A stretch of 64,000 nucleotides of DNA from an uncultured Dysosmobacter sp. (GCA_934636905.1 CAKUBJ010000004.1:1-64000); one strand, 5' to 3'; positions 32,272 to 42,213 are shown, numbered from the stretch's first letter. Notes: a model not told the origin generated them from the letters alone. Numbers and translations are program-made.

Positions 32272-32287
32272 AGTTTAATTTTGAACT
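32272..32287. promoter_or_regulatory. Candidate MarR operator
   Basis: AGTTTAATTTTGAACT is an inverted repeat with one mismatch, lying just downstream of the -10 of the marR-MATE promoter, where a bound repressor would block transcription. Confidence 0.55.
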
Positions 32288-32294
32288 GTTTGAT

Positions 32295-32322
32295 ATTATA
32301 CTATCCTTTTGGGGATTGTCAA
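32295..32322 (-). promoter_or_regulatory. Promoter of the marR-MATE operon
   Basis: Minus strand TTGACA (32317-32322), 16-base spacer, TATAAT (32295-32300). Consensus at both boxes. Confidence 0.78.
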
Positions 32323-32350
32323 GCCTCCGAATCCGGCATCCGTGAAAAAA

Positions 32351-32383
32351 GCGCCCCTGACTGCTTGCCGCAGTCAGGGGTGC
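32351..32383 (-). terminator. Terminator after rpoD
   Basis: GCGCCCCTGACTGC pairs with GCAGTCAGGGGTGC (one G-T). Read on the minus strand it is followed by TTTTTT. It lies about 75 bases past the rpoD stop. Confidence 0.8.
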
Positions 32384-32458
32384 TCCGAATCATTGCCGGG
32401 AATCCATTTACAGCCGGCGGCGTTCCTCCGGCCATGTGCCGGGAGCCGGCGCTGCCCG

Positions 32459-33916
32459 TCAGTTCAGGAAATCCTTCAGCTTCTTGCTTCTGCTGGGGTG
32501 CCGCAGCTTCCGCAGAGCCTTGGCCTCAATCTGGCGGATGCGTTCCCGGGTGACGTTGAATTCCTTCCCCACCTCTTCCAGCGTGCGGGTACGGCCGTCC
32601 TCAATGCCGAAGCGCAGCTTCAGCACCTTTTCCTCCCGGGGGGTCAGGGTGGAGAGCACATCCATCAGCTGCTCCTTCAGCAGGGTGAAGCTGGCCGCCT
32701 CGGAAGGCTCACTGGCGCCTTCATCGGGGATGAAATCTCCCAGATGGGAGTCCTCCTCTTCACCGATGGGGGTTTCCAGAGAGACAGGCTCCTGGGCGAT
32801 TTTCAGGATTTCCCGCACTTTGTCCACCGGCATATTCATTTCCTTGGCAATCTCGTTGGGGGAGGGGTCGTGCCCCAGTTCCTGCAGCAGCTGCCGGGAA
32901 ACCCGGATGACCTTGTTGATGGTTTCCACCATGTGGACGGGAATGCGGATGGTGCGGGCCTGATCGGCAATGGCCCGGGTGATGGCCTGCCGGATCCACC
33001 AGGTGGCGTAGGTGGAGAATTTGTAGCCCTTGGTGTAGTCGAATTTCTCAACGGCCTTGATAAGGCCCAGATTGCCCTCCTGAATCAGATCCAGAAACAG
33101 CATTCCCCGCCCCACATACCGCTTGGCAATGGACACCACCAGACGGAGGTTTGCCTCCGCCAGCTTCTGCTTGGCGGATTCCCCCTTCTTCCAGACTTTG
33201 CGGAGTTCCGCTTCCTCCTCGGCGGAGACGGTGGGGGTTTCCCCGGCCTTGCGCTGCTGCTCCAGTTCGTCCAGCTTGGTTTTGGCTTCCGCGCCGGCGG
33301 ACATGGCCTGTGCCAGTACGATTTCCTCATCCGGATTCAGCAGGGGCACCTTGCCGATTTCCTTGAGGTACATACGGACGGGATCGTCAATGGAGAAGCT
33401 GCTGACCAGAGAATTGGGGTCAACCAGCTCCTCTTCCTCCACGTCGGCAATTTCCTCGGCGGCAGGCTCTCCGTCGTCATTCAGCTCCGGCAGCAGATCC
33501 GCCTCGGTGCCGATGTCGATGTTCAGCACTTCCAGAGAGTCGTAAAGCTGATCCATCTGGTCACTTTCCAGATTCAGATCGTCCACCACTTCCATCAGTT
33601 CGCCGGAATCCAGCCGGCCCTTTTTCTTGCCCCGCGCCAGCAGTTCCCGCAGCTTTTCCTGCCCCATCAGCCAGCCGGCGGCGGGGAGGGCGGCTACCTG
33701 CTTGTCGTCCAGACGGAGGATTCCGGCCTTTTTGGCCTCCTCGTCCGTAAGAAGCCGGGCTGCTTCGTGATGAGAGGCGGCCTTCCCCGTTTTTTCGTTT
33801 TTGCCGGGGAGGGGAATCTCCTCATCCGGCAGGGTGTTCATGGCGCTGTCGGCGGCGGCCAGCAGGGCGTCGGCCTGCGCCTCCAGTTCATCGGGGGTCA
33901 TTGCTCTTTTAGACAT
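32459..33916 (-). CDS. rpoD: RNA polymerase primary sigma factor
   Basis: Housekeeping sigma factor (SigA). The 485-residue protein has sigma region 1.2 ([19 protein letters not shown]), region 2 ([33 protein letters not shown]), region 3, and region 4 with [22 protein letters not shown]. The N-terminal 150 residues are acidic and extended, longer than Bacillus SigA (about 370). It follows dnaG directly, the usual Firmicute macromolecular synthesis pair (rpsU is not seen). The promoters in this window fit its expected recognition. Confidence 0.97.
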   Translation of the reverse strand: MSKRAMTPDELEAQADALLAAADSAMNTLPDEEIPLPGKNEKTGKAASHHEAARLLTDEEAKKAGILRLDDKQVAALPAAGWLMGQEKLRELLARGKKKGRLDSGELMEVVDDLNLESDQMDQLYDSLEVLNIDIGTEADLLPELNDDGEPAAEEIADVEEEELVDPNSLVSSFSIDDPVRMYLKEIGKVPLLNPDEEIVLAQAMSAGAEAKTKLDELEQQRKAGETPTVSAEEEAELRKVWKKGESAKQKLAEANLRLVVSIAKRYVGRGMLFLDLIQEGNLGLIKAVEKFDYTKGYKFSTYATWWIRQAITRAIADQARTIRIPVHMVETINKVIRVSRQLLQELGHDPSPNEIAKEMNMPVDKVREILKIAQEPVSLETPIGEEEDSHLGDFIPDEGASEPSEAASFTLLKEQLMDVLSTLTPREEKVLKLRFGIEDGRTRTLEEVGKEFNVTRERIRQIEAKALRKLRHPSRSKKLKDFLN

Positions 33917-33933
33917 AGTGCTTTCCTCTCTTT

Positions 33934-35691
33934 TTACTTTTTATTCCTGTATTTCTCGTTGGCGGCCAGAAGGGGATCCTCCTGCGCCATTCTCTTTTCC
34001 GCCTCACTGCGGATGATCCTTATGTAATCTTCCAGCGCCTGCCGGGCGTTCCGCAGGGACACCGGTTCCTGACAGAAGGAGGTGATGTGGTCGGTTTCCT
34101 CCCGGGTGAAGGACTCCCCCAGCGAGGAAATCATGGGACGCCGCCCGGAGGCGTGGGCTTCCCACAGCTGCTGATAGACCCGGCACAGCAGGGGGGAGGA
34201 GAACTGCTCCGGGGAAATGGGCATGGTGTCGGAAAACAGGGAATCGTCCGACAGCAGCAGACGGATGATTCCCTCCTCCGCTCTGGCGGAGCGGAGGTTT
34301 TCGTAGCGCAGGGAACGCTCCTTGGGCTGGAGGGAGGCTGCCGGGTTCAAATCCTTCCGCAGTTCCGTCCGTTTTTCCCGGGAGGCCCGCCGCCGGAAGG
34401 CACGCTGCACCTCCAGCTTCATGGCGTCCGGGGTAATCCGGGCGGCCTCGGCAGCCCGGGCGGTGTAAATCTCCCGTTCGGCGGCGCCGGGCAGGGAGGC
34501 CAGCAGTTCCCCGATTTCCCCGCAGTAGGCAATGCGGGCTTCGTCGTCTGACAGGTCGTATTTCCCGGCAATCTGTGCCATCCGGAACTCCACACCGTTT
34601 TCGCTGCCGCTCAGCAGCCGCTCGAAGGCGTCGGCTCCCTGAAATTTAATGAAATCGTCGGCGTCCTGCTTGATGTACTCCCCGTCCACAAGGCGGCGGG
34701 GAAGCTGCAGCACCTTGACGTTGAATTCGGAGTCGTTGAGAATCTGCAAGGCTCGCTCCGTGGCGATTTTCCCGGCGTTGTCGTTGTCGTAGCAGAGCAC
34801 CAGCTCTTTGGTGAACCGGCTGAGGAGCCGGGTCTGCTCCACCGTCAGCGCCGTGCCCATGGAGGCCACGGCATTGTCAAAGCCCGCCTGATGCAGCGTC
34901 ACAATGTCCAGATTCCCCTCGCAGAGGATGATGTTGGGGCGTTTGGACTTTTTGGCCAGATTCAGCCCGTAGAGCACCCGGCGCTTGGAGTACACCGGCG
35001 TCTCCGAGGAGTTCATGTATTTCGGCTCCGACTTGTCCAGTACCCGGCTGCCGAAGGCCACCACATCCCCCCGGGTGTCAATCACCGGGAGCATAAGCCG
35101 GTTCCGGAACTTGTCGTACAGCCCGCCATTCCGGTTCTTCACCACCAGTCCGGCGTCCAATAGTTCGGACTTGGTGTACCCCTTTTTGAGCATGGCAGTC
35201 AGCAGCGTGTCCCAGGCGTCCGGGGAGGCTCCCATGCCGAATCGGACGGCGGTGGCTTTCCGAATCTGCCGTTTGTTCAGATACGCCCGCACGGCCTCTC
35301 CCTCCGGCTGCTGCAGCAGCTGATAGTAGAAGCGGGCGGCGTCCCGGTTCAAATCCAGCAGGCGCTGCCGCCGGTGGGCGGCCTCCCGGTCGCCTTCCTC
35401 CTCCGGCACCTCCATGCCCGCCCGTTTGGCCAGAAACCGCACGGCATCCGGAAAGGGGAGGTTTTCAATGTCCATGATGAAGTTGATGACGCCGCCGCCC
35501 TTCTTGCAGCCGAAGCAGTAAAAAATCTGCTTGTCCGGGGACACGGAGAAGGAGCCGGTTTTTTCGCTGTGGAAGGGGCACAGGCCAAAGAGGTTGCCGC
35601 CCTTCCGGGTCAGCTGCACATAGCTGCCCACCACATCCACAATATCGTTCCGGGCAGTCAGCTCGTCCATAAAACTCTGGGGAAACGGCAT
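33934..35691 (-). CDS. dnaG: DNA primase
   Basis: Makes RNA primers for replication. The 585-residue protein has the N-terminal zinc domain ([13 protein letters not shown] ... YCFGCKKGG), the core RepN domain, TOPRIM ([24 protein letters not shown]) and a C-terminal helicase-interacting part. Start at ATG 35691 ([16 protein letters not shown]) is 6 bases after AAAGGAGGTG; an upstream in-frame start is weaker. It precedes rpoD by 17 bases. Confidence 0.96.
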   Translation of the reverse strand: MPFPQSFMDELTARNDIVDVVGSYVQLTRKGGNLFGLCPFHSEKTGSFSVSPDKQIFYCFGCKKGGGVINFIMDIENLPFPDAVRFLAKRAGMEVPEEEGDREAAHRRQRLLDLNRDAARFYYQLLQQPEGEAVRAYLNKRQIRKATAVRFGMGASPDAWDTLLTAMLKKGYTKSELLDAGLVVKNRNGGLYDKFRNRLMLPVIDTRGDVVAFGSRVLDKSEPKYMNSSETPVYSKRRVLYGLNLAKKSKRPNIILCEGNLDIVTLHQAGFDNAVASMGTALTVEQTRLLSRFTKELVLCYDNDNAGKIATERALQILNDSEFNVKVLQLPRRLVDGEYIKQDADDFIKFQGADAFERLLSGSENGVEFRMAQIAGKYDLSDDEARIAYCGEIGELLASLPGAAEREIYTARAAEAARITPDAMKLEVQRAFRRRASREKRTELRKDLNPAASLQPKERSLRYENLRSARAEEGIIRLLLSDDSLFSDTMPISPEQFSSPLLCRVYQQLWEAHASGRRPMISSLGESFTREETDHITSFCQEPVSLRNARQALEDYIRIIRSEAEKRMAQEDPLLAANEKYRNKK

Positions 35692-35861
35692 GGCGGCACC
35701 TCCTTTCGGTGTGTTTTCAAAATCCACGTTAAGTTATACCCCGCAAAATCCGGAATTCCTCTTTTTTAAGCAAAAATTTTTTTCTTTTTTTGTGTGTTCA
35801 CCTTTACACAGGAAAAAAGCGGCGGTAAAATGAAGAAAATGACGAAAAACGGAGGGATTCC

Positions 35862-36473
35862 ATGGGAACCTGGCTGTGGATGGTGCGGATTGACCGGCCT
35901 CTGACGGAGGAGGAATACCGGGCGCTGCTGGCACTGCTGCCCCCGGCGCGGCAGGCGCGGCTGCACCGGGAACCGCCGGAGAAGCATCCGGCGGTGCTGG
36001 GTGCCTACGGGCTTCTGGCGGCGCTGCTGCGGGAACGCCGTGGCTGGACGGCGCTGCCGGCGATGGAACGCAGTGCCGGCGGCCGGCCGTTTTTTCCGGA
36101 ATATCCGCGGGTGTACTTCAGCCTCAGCCATACGGAGGGCGCCGCTGCCGCCGCCGTATCGGAGGCACCGGTAGGGGCGGACATCCAGCGGATTTGCCCG
36201 GATGTCCCTTCCAGACTGGCGCGGCTTACCGGCACGGAGAATCCGGCCATATTTTACAGGGACTGGGCTTGCCGGGAGGCTCGCGCCAAGCAGCGGGGGA
36301 CAGGGGTTCTCTCCCTGCTCCGGCAGGCGCCGGATGCCCTGCCGGGAGAGGCCTGCGCCGAACTCCCCGCCTTCCCCGGCTATGCCGCAGGGCTTGCGTG
36401 GGAGGGCACCGCCCCGCCGGAGCCGCCGCGGCTGCTGACGGCGGAGGAACTGCTGCACTGTCTTGACATTTGA
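35862..36473 (+). CDS. 4'-phosphopantetheinyl transferase superfamily protein
   Basis: Would transfer the phosphopantetheine arm to acyl or peptidyl carrier proteins. The 203-residue Sfp-type protein has FSLSHTEG, then PVGADIQRI in place of the usual GVDIE (Glu replaced by Gln), and DWACREARAKQRG in place of W-x2-KEA-x2-K. One of three expected metal ligands is thus altered. GGAGGGATTCC precedes the ATG. No carrier protein gene adjoins it. Could be active with relaxed metal binding or degenerate. Confidence 0.72.
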   Translation: MGTWLWMVRIDRPLTEEEYRALLALLPPARQARLHREPPEKHPAVLGAYGLLAALLRERRGWTALPAMERSAGGRPFFPEYPRVYFSLSHTEGAAAAAVSEAPVGADIQRICPDVPSRLARLTGTENPAIFYRDWACREARAKQRGTGVLSLLRQAPDALPGEACAELPAFPGYAAGLAWEGTAPPEPPRLLTAEELLHCLDI

Positions 36474-36490
36474 ACCGCAGACGGTATAAT
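36463..36490 (+). promoter_or_regulatory. Promoter of the phosphoribosyltransferase gene
   Basis: TTGACA (36463-36468), 16-base spacer, TATAAT (36485-36490), overlapping the 3' end of the PPTase gene. Confidence 0.8.
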
Positions 36491-36562
36491 AAAAAGGTAT
36501 TGGATTTTCACGCGGCATGAAGCGCGTGTTTTTGACGATCGAGGAAATGAGGAGGCAAAACT

Positions 36563-37120
36563 ATGACATACCCCATTGAGGTTGCGGGACTGAAGCGGGA
36601 ACTGCCCATCTGCAAGGTGACGGATGACCTTTACATCGGCGCCTTTATCTGCTTCGGCGACGCGGAACTGACCGTGGCGTGCGCCCGGGAACTTTTGAAG
36701 CTGGTGCCCGCCGACAGCTATGACTACATCTTCACCGCAGAGGCCAAGAGCATCCCCCTGATCCACGAGATGGCGCGGCAGTCCGGCGCCCGGAAGTATT
36801 TCATTGCCCGGAAAGGCCCCAAGGTCTATATGCCGGATCCCATCCATGTGGAGGATCAGTCCATCACCACCGCCGGCGTTCAGAAGCTGTTTCTGGGACG
36901 GGACGACGCGGACATGATCCGGGGCAAGCGGATCCTCATCATGGACGACGTCATCTCCACCGGCGGCTCTCTGAAAGCCATGGAGGCGCTGGTGGAAAAG
37001 GCCGGCGGCATCGTCACCGGCAGGATTGCCGTTCTGGCCGAAGGTGCCGCAGCAGACCGCACCGACATCCGCTTCCTTGCGAAGCTGCCGGTCTTCAACG
37101 CCGACGGAACCATAAAGTAA
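36563..37120 (+). CDS. Adenine phosphoribosyltransferase-like protein
   Basis: A 185-residue type I phosphoribosyltransferase; the PRPP-binding loop is RILIMDDVISTGGSL (near 126-140). The N-terminal pattern and size fit the APRT/xanthine group; purine salvage is likely. TFEAEAKSIPLIHEMA-like segment (FTAEAKSIPLIHEMA) near 60 resembles APRT's EARGF region but with Lys for Arg-Gly, so base specificity may differ. GAGGAAATGAGGAGG lies ahead. Confidence 0.82.
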   Translation: MTYPIEVAGLKRELPICKVTDDLYIGAFICFGDAELTVACARELLKLVPADSYDYIFTAEAKSIPLIHEMARQSGARKYFIARKGPKVYMPDPIHVEDQSITTAGVQKLFLGRDDADMIRGKRILIMDDVISTGGSLKAMEALVEKAGGIVTGRIAVLAEGAAADRTDIRFLAKLPVFNADGTIK

Positions 37121-37169
37121 CCCCTGCGGCAAACGCATCGCGGAATGACAGAATGAGAGAATGACAGCC

Positions 37170-37196
37170 AGCGCCCCCGGCAAAGCCGGGGGCGCT
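37170..37196 (+). terminator. Hairpin after the phosphoribosyltransferase gene
   Basis: AGCGCCCCCGGC pairs with GCCGGGGGCGCT around an AAA loop, followed by GCTTTGTCT. T-run is weak. Confidence 0.6.
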
Positions 37197-37295
37197 GCTT
37201 TGTCTGAACGGCCTTTTCCGGCGCGGCTGCCGGAAGTTCAAAGGAACAGACAGGGAAATTCCGTTTCCGGGACGGTTTTTCAAGCATATTTCCGT

Positions 37296-37324
37296 TTGAC
37301 GCTTCCGCCGGTTTGTGTTAAAAT
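37296..37324 (+). promoter_or_regulatory. Promoter of the cytidylate-kinase-like gene
   Basis: TTGACG (37296-37301), 17-base spacer, TAAAAT (37319-37324). Confidence 0.65.
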
Positions 37325-37396
37325 AAAAACACAGATTCCATCCATGCCCTTTGCGGAGATGCGAGTCCGCGAATGCCAGAAACAAGGGGGATTTTT

Positions 37397-38050
37397 ATGA
37401 AAACCATTATCACCATCGGGCGTCAGTTTGGCAGCGGCGGCAAGGAGATCGGCATCCGGGTTTCCAAGGAACTGGGGATTCCGTTTTACGACAAGGAACT
37501 GCTGCAGGAGGCCGCCAAGAAGAGCGGGCTGTGCCAGAAAATCTTTGAAAATTTTGACGAGCGGCCCAAGAGCCTGCTGTATGCCATTGCCATGGATGCC
37601 TACCCGCTGGGCTTTTCCGGCTCTGCCGGGGAGTCTCTGGAGCAGCAGGTGCATCTGGCCATCTTCAAGACCATCCGCCACATCGCGGAGGAAGGCCCCT
37701 GTGTCATCATCGGCCGCTGCGCGGACTATGCGCTGGCGGAGAATCCCGATCTGCTGAGCCTGTTTATCTGCGCGCCTATGGAAGACCGGATTGCCCGGGT
37801 GGCCAAGCGGCAGAAGGTCACGCCGGAGGAGGCCAAGAGCCTGATTCAGAAAACCGACAAGCGCCGGGCGTCCTACTGCGAGTATTACGCCTCCAAGCGC
37901 TGGGGCGCCGTGGACGGCTATGATTTCTGCCTTAACAGCAGTGCGCTGGGACTCAGCGGCACCGTGGAACTTGTCCGTACCATGGTGGATCAGAAGGAGA
38001 ACCCCATCCCCAGCCCCACCGAGGCAGACCCCACCCAGACCGAGGAATAA
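37397..38050 (+). CDS. Cytidylate kinase-like (AAA_26) protein
   Basis: A 217-residue P-loop kinase of the cytidylate-kinase-like group. P-loop GRQFGSGGKEIG is at residues 7-18; GRCADYAL near 108 and RIARVAKRQ follow. Such proteins occur as extra copies beside the true Cmk, and their substrate is unknown. AAGGGGGATTTTT precedes the ATG at 37397. The C-terminus is a Pro/Glu/Thr tail. Confidence 0.85.
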   Translation: MKTIITIGRQFGSGGKEIGIRVSKELGIPFYDKELLQEAAKKSGLCQKIFENFDERPKSLLYAIAMDAYPLGFSGSAGESLEQQVHLAIFKTIRHIAEEGPCVIIGRCADYALAENPDLLSLFICAPMEDRIARVAKRQKVTPEEAKSLIQKTDKRRASYCEYYASKRWGAVDGYDFCLNSSALGLSGTVELVRTMVDQKENPIPSPTEADPTQTEE

Positions 38051-38066
38051 CCCACAAATCCAGCAA

Positions 38067-38097
38067 AAAAGGGAACGGCGGTAAGCCGTTCCCTTTT
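38067..38097 (+). terminator. Terminator after the cytidylate-kinase-like gene
   Basis: AAAAGGGAACGGC pairs with GCCGTTCCCTTTT around a GGTAA-type loop, with A-tract before and T-run within the 3' arm. Confidence 0.78.
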
Positions 38098-38125
38098 GCG
38101 TTCCGCTGCTGTCCACAGGAAAGAA

Positions 38126-38154
38126 CACTCCCTCCGGCTGAGCCGGAGGGAGTG
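38126..38154 (-). terminator. Terminator after MATE 2
   Basis: CACTCCCTCCGGCT pairs with AGCCGGAGGGAGTG. Read on the minus strand it is followed by TTCTTT. It lies 12 bases past the MATE stop. Confidence 0.72.
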
Positions 38155-38166
38155 TCAGGTATGGAT

Positions 38167-39567
38167 TCAGGCGGCCTGCTGGGGAACTTCCCCCTGGGCG
38201 CCGACGCGGCGCATCAGCTTCCGGTAGGCAAAGAAGAAGCAGATGCCGTGAGCCAGAGCGGTCAGAGTCCAGGAGATGGGGTAGACGATGTAAACCGTTT
38301 CAATCCGGTGGAAGGCGGGAATGTGGAACACGGTGGCCAGCCATACCAGACGGAAAGCGCAGGCGCCTACCAGCGTCACCAGCATGGGCAGCACATTGTA
38401 GCCGATGCCCCGCATGGAACCTACCTGCACGTCCATCAGAGCGTCCAGACCGTAGAGCGCCAGCAGGAACCACATCCGCACCATGCCGGCATCCACCACC
38501 TCCGGACTGGAGGAGTAGATTCCCAGCAGCTGGCGGCCGAAGAGGATTGCCAGCCAGCTGATCAGGAAGGTGCTGATGACGCCGGAGGCCACGGCGGTGT
38601 GGCGGACTTTGAGAATGCGGTCATAATTCCCGGCGCCGTAGTTCTGGCTGGTAAAGGCGGTGTTGGCCTGATAGAAGGAGTTGACGTTGGCGTAGACGAA
38701 GTTCTCCACGCTGCTGGAGGCGGCGCTGCCTGCCACCAGAACCGTATTGTCAAAGGAGTTGATGGAGGACTGCACCGTCACGTTGGCCAGGGAGAACAGC
38801 ATCCCCTGCAGCCCGGCGGGGATGCCCACCTGCATAATCTGCTTGAACTTCATGGGGTGGATTTTCAGCTTCTTCAGATCCAGATGCAGGGCGCCGGTTT
38901 CCCTCATCAGGCACCGGATTACCAGCGCGGCGGAGATGCACTGGGAAATCACCGTGGCCAAAGCCACTCCCGCCACATCCATCTGAAGCCGGATAACGAA
39001 GAACAGGTTCAGCACCACGTTGACGATGCCGGCGGCAAAGAGGAAGTACAGGGGGCGCTGGGTGTCGCCGCCTGCCCGCAGCAGGGCGGCACCGAAGTTG
39101 TAGAGCATGGTGGCGGTCATTCCGGCGAAGTAGATTCGCAGGTAGATGGTGGCCAGTTCCAGCACGTCGTCCGGGCACTGCATCCACTCAAGGATTACCC
39201 GGGCGCCGCAGATGCCCACCACCGTCAGCAGCAGCCCGCTGCAAACAGACAGCAGGATGGAGGTGTGGACGGTTTTGCTGAGTTCATCATCCTCGTGGGC
39301 ACCGAAATGCCGGGCGGCCAGAATATTGGCGCCGATGGACAGCCCCAGAAACAGGTTGGTCAGCAGGTTGATGAGGGAGGTGTTGGAGCCTACCGCCGCC
39401 AGAGAGTTGTCCCCGGCGTAGCGCCCCACTACCACCACGTCCGCCGCATTGAACAGAAGCTGCAGCATGGTGGAAAGGGTCAGAGGAATGGAAAAACGCA
39501 GCACTTTCGGCAGGATGGAGCCGCTGCACATATCAATTTCGTAACTTTTTTTCATACTTCCGGCCAT
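38167..39567 (-). CDS. MATE-family efflux transporter 2
   Basis: A 466-residue 12-segment carrier with LPKVLRFSIPLTLSTMLQLLFNAADVVVVGRYAGDNSLAAVGS at the start and a repeat at FVYANVNSFYQANTAFTSQNYGAGN in the second half. The DinF/NorM-like MATE fold is clear; substrate unknown. CAGGAGGTTATTC precedes the ATG. No regulator gene adjoins it. The upstream 292 bases (39568-39859) are AT-rich with no repeat or gene I can identify; they hold the divergent promoters of this gene and popT. Confidence 0.9.
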   Translation of the reverse strand: MAGSMKKSYEIDMCSGSILPKVLRFSIPLTLSTMLQLLFNAADVVVVGRYAGDNSLAAVGSNTSLINLLTNLFLGLSIGANILAARHFGAHEDDELSKTVHTSILLSVCSGLLLTVVGICGARVILEWMQCPDDVLELATIYLRIYFAGMTATMLYNFGAALLRAGGDTQRPLYFLFAAGIVNVVLNLFFVIRLQMDVAGVALATVISQCISAALVIRCLMRETGALHLDLKKLKIHPMKFKQIMQVGIPAGLQGMLFSLANVTVQSSINSFDNTVLVAGSAASSSVENFVYANVNSFYQANTAFTSQNYGAGNYDRILKVRHTAVASGVISTFLISWLAILFGRQLLGIYSSSPEVVDAGMVRMWFLLALYGLDALMDVQVGSMRGIGYNVLPMLVTLVGACAFRLVWLATVFHIPAFHRIETVYIVYPISWTLTALAHGICFFFAYRKLMRRVGAQGEVPQQAA

Positions 39568-39859
39568 GAATAACCTCCTGATAACCGTAATCCGAAAAAA
39601 ATAAACCGCATAAATTGCGAACGCTTGCGGACAGTGTTCCTATTTTAACACCGCAATTCCGGAAAAGCTACTGCTTTTTACAAAAATACGCACCAATTTT
39701 CACAGTGCTTTTTCGGCGGATTTGGCAAAGGCCCACAATCGCGTCTGCGGAGTGAAAACAGCCGGAAAATCGATAAAAAATCCGGATTTGTTCACAGCTT
39801 ATTCATGCCTCCAGTGGAAAAGCCTGCTACGATAGAGCGGTGAAAGGACGGCGAGGCGC

Positions 39860-40693
39860 ATGGAAGAGGAAAACAGGGCACGCTGGCTGCGGGATCTGCT
39901 GTGCGGCGCCCTCATCGGCGCCGGCGCCATCCTGCCCGGCGTATCCGGCGGCGTGCTGGCGGTGGTGTTTGACGTCTATCGTCCGGTGATGGAAACCCTG
40001 ACCCATCCGAAGCAGGGGCTGCGCCGTTACTGGCACATTTTCCTGCCTCTGGGAATCGGCTGTGCCGCAGGATTTCTGGGACTGGCCAGAGGCATTACGG
40101 CGGCCTACAGCGTTTCTGCGGCAGCTACGGTATGGTTGTTTGTCGGATTGATTGCAGGCACCTTTCCGGCGCTCTGGCGGGAGGCCGGGAAGCAGGGCCG
40201 CGGAACTGCCGCCGGAATCAGCTGCGGCATCTGCGCACTGGGGATGTTTTCCGGCCTGTTCTATGTGCGCCATGTGCTGCACATGACCGTGGAGCCGGAT
40301 TTCTGGTGGTATAATTTCTGCGGCGTCCTGTGGGGCGCGGGAGTGGTGCTGCCGGGGCTTACCAGTTCTTCCATCATAATGGCGCTGGGACTGTACGAGC
40401 CTATGATGCAGGCACTGGCGGAGATGCGCATTCCGGTGCTGGCCGCCTGCCTGCCGGGAATGCTGCTGGCCATGCTGCTGCTGGCCCGGGGGGTGACCTG
40501 GCTGTTCCGGCGGCACTATGCCGTGATGTTCCACGGGATTCTGGGGGTTGTGGCGGCGTCCACGCTGGTTATTATCCCGGTGCGGTACAGCGGCTGGGGA
40601 GAGGGACTCCTCTCCGCCCTGTGCTGCGGGGCGGGGTTCGGACTGGCGCTCTTTCTGGAACGGCTGGACGGGATGCAGAACCGGAAAAATTAA
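39860..40693 (+). CDS. popT: DUF368 membrane protein, undecaprenyl-phosphate translocase PopT
   Basis: DUF368 (PopT) proteins flip undecaprenyl phosphate back across the membrane so it can be reused in wall synthesis. The 277-residue protein has GALIGAGAILPGVSGGVLAVVF near residue 15 and a second copy GVLWGAGVVLPGLTSSSIIMALGLYEP near 155, the inverted-repeat signature of the family, with about eight membrane segments. GGACGGCGAGGCGC precedes the ATG; a possible extended -10 (TGCTACGAT) lies at 39826-39833. Confidence 0.88.
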   Translation: MEEENRARWLRDLLCGALIGAGAILPGVSGGVLAVVFDVYRPVMETLTHPKQGLRRYWHIFLPLGIGCAAGFLGLARGITAAYSVSAAATVWLFVGLIAGTFPALWREAGKQGRGTAAGISCGICALGMFSGLFYVRHVLHMTVEPDFWWYNFCGVLWGAGVVLPGLTSSSIIMALGLYEPMMQALAEMRIPVLAACLPGMLLAMLLLARGVTWLFRRHYAVMFHGILGVVAASTLVIIPVRYSGWGEGLLSALCCGAGFGLALFLERLDGMQNRKN

Positions 40694-40703
40694 AGGAGAA
40701 TAT

Positions 40704-40749
40704 CAGCGGAAGGCCCCGGCAGACGTATGTCCGCCGGGGCCTTCCGCTG
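40704..40749 (+). terminator. Hairpin after popT
   Basis: CAGCGGAAGGCCCCGGC pairs with GCCGGGGCCTTCCGCTG across a 12-base loop. There is no T-run, so it may be an RNA 3' end stabiliser and not a strict terminator. Confidence 0.55.
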
Positions 40750-40840
40750 CCGGTCGATCTGCGGTCGGAAAAGAGAATTGCCGCGAGAGGACTCCGGGAG
40801 AAGCGTCTTTCGATAAGCCCCAAAGACTCCCTGCCATATA

Positions 40841-40873
40841 AAAAGGACAGCGGTGAAAACCACTGTCCTTTTT
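40841..40873. terminator. Terminator after the sodium symporter gene
   Basis: AAAAGGACAG pairs with CTGTCCTTTT with an inner GGT/ACC stem and one mismatch, close to the symporter stop at 40882. Confidence 0.7.
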
Positions 40874-40881
40874 CGAAATCA

Positions 40882-42213
40882 TCAGAATGCAACGTGCCGG
40901 AACAGCGCCACGCAGCAGAGAATCACCGCCAGCGGGACATATACATAGCGTCCCACACTGTACCAGAGATTCCCGCGGACTTTGTCGCTGCCGGTGTTGA
41001 CGGCCTCCAGCAGCGCCTCCTTCTTCATCACATAGAACCAGGAGATGGCACCCAGTGTCGCGCCGATGGGGATGATATAAATGGATACCAGATCCATCCA
41101 CGGCCCCCACTTGGAGATGGGTTCCATGCCAAGACCGAAGCCAAGGCACAGCACGCAGAGAATGGCCAGCACGGCGCCCCGGCTGAGTTTGGGGAACTTG
41201 TGCATCAGGGACTCCGCCACGGCCTCAAACATATTCTGCAGGGAACTGACCCCTGCAAAGATCATGGCTACATACAAAATCACCGCAAACAGCCGTCCAA
41301 AGGGAATGTCCTGAAGAATGGTGGGCAGCGTGACAAACAGCAGGCTGGGGCCGGCGCCTACATCCAGCCCATAGGAGAAGCAGGCGGGGATGATAACCAG
41401 CGCGGCTACCACGGCGGCAATGGTGTCAAACAGGGCGGTGTGCTGGGCAGCGCCCACCACATCCTCCTCTTTGGAAAGGTAGGCGCCGTAGACAATCATG
41501 CCGCTGCCGGTGACGGACAGGGAGAAGAAGGCCTGCCCCATGGCCCAGATCCAGATCATGGGATCCTTCAGCGCCTCCCACCGGGGCGTGAACATGAAGA
41601 GGTAGCCCTCCGCCGTGCCGGGCAGCAGTGCCACCCGCACTGCCAGCACCAGAAAGATCAGGAAGAACAGGGGCATCATGACCTTGTTGGTCTTTTCAAT
41701 GCTGTGAGCGCCCAGAAACAGCGTCAGCAGCGTACCGGCCACCACAATGATGTGATAGGGGATCACGGAATAGGGCGTGGAGGAGAAGGCGCCGAACCAT
41801 GCGGCGGTGTCCGCCGTCATCAGGGTGCCCAGCAGGGAATCCGTCAGCGCTTTGAGAATGTAGGACACGATGACCGCGTAGCCGATGGCGATGCACAGGG
41901 AGCCTGCCAGCGGCAGCCAGCCCAGCAGGCCGCCGATCTTTCCGGCGGATTTTCCCCGGGTGGCCCATGCGTTTTCATAGGCGCCCAGCGTGCCTGTGGC
42001 CGCCCGGCGGCCCATGGCGAACTCCGCAGGCAGCCCCACATAGCTGAAAATGAACACGAACAGCAGGTAAATCAGCAAAAAGGCGCCGCCGCCGTTGCTG
42101 CCCATTTTGTTGGGGAATCCCCAAACGTTGGCCATCCCTACGGCGGAACCCACGGATGCCAGAATAAAGCCCCAGCGGCTGCCAAAACTCTTGTGGTTCT
42201 TCTGATGCGTCAT
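40882..42213 (-). CDS. Sodium:neurotransmitter-type symporter (SNF family)
   Basis: A 443-residue LeuT-fold Na+-coupled amino acid carrier. N-terminal WGFILASVGSAVGMANVWGFPNKMGSNGGGAFLLIYL has the unwound helix 1 motif of the family; later SLSVTGSGMIVYGAYLS resembles helix 6. About 11 to 12 membrane segments. The ATG at 42213 sits after GGGAGAAACC; the frame extends upstream. The likely substrate (Trp, Tyr or branched amino acid) cannot be read from sequence. Confidence 0.92.
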   Translation of the reverse strand: MTHQKNHKSFGSRWGFILASVGSAVGMANVWGFPNKMGSNGGGAFLLIYLLFVFIFSYVGLPAEFAMGRRAATGTLGAYENAWATRGKSAGKIGGLLGWLPLAGSLCIAIGYAVIVSYILKALTDSLLGTLMTADTAAWFGAFSSTPYSVIPYHIIVVAGTLLTLFLGAHSIEKTNKVMMPLFFLIFLVLAVRVALLPGTAEGYLFMFTPRWEALKDPMIWIWAMGQAFFSLSVTGSGMIVYGAYLSKEEDVVGAAQHTALFDTIAAVVAALVIIPACFSYGLDVGAGPSLLFVTLPTILQDIPFGRLFAVILYVAMIFAGVSSLQNMFEAVAESLMHKFPKLSRGAVLAILCVLCLGFGLGMEPISKWGPWMDLVSIYIIPIGATLGAISWFYVMKKEALLEAVNTGSDKVRGNLWYSVGRYVYVPLAVILCCVALFRHVAF

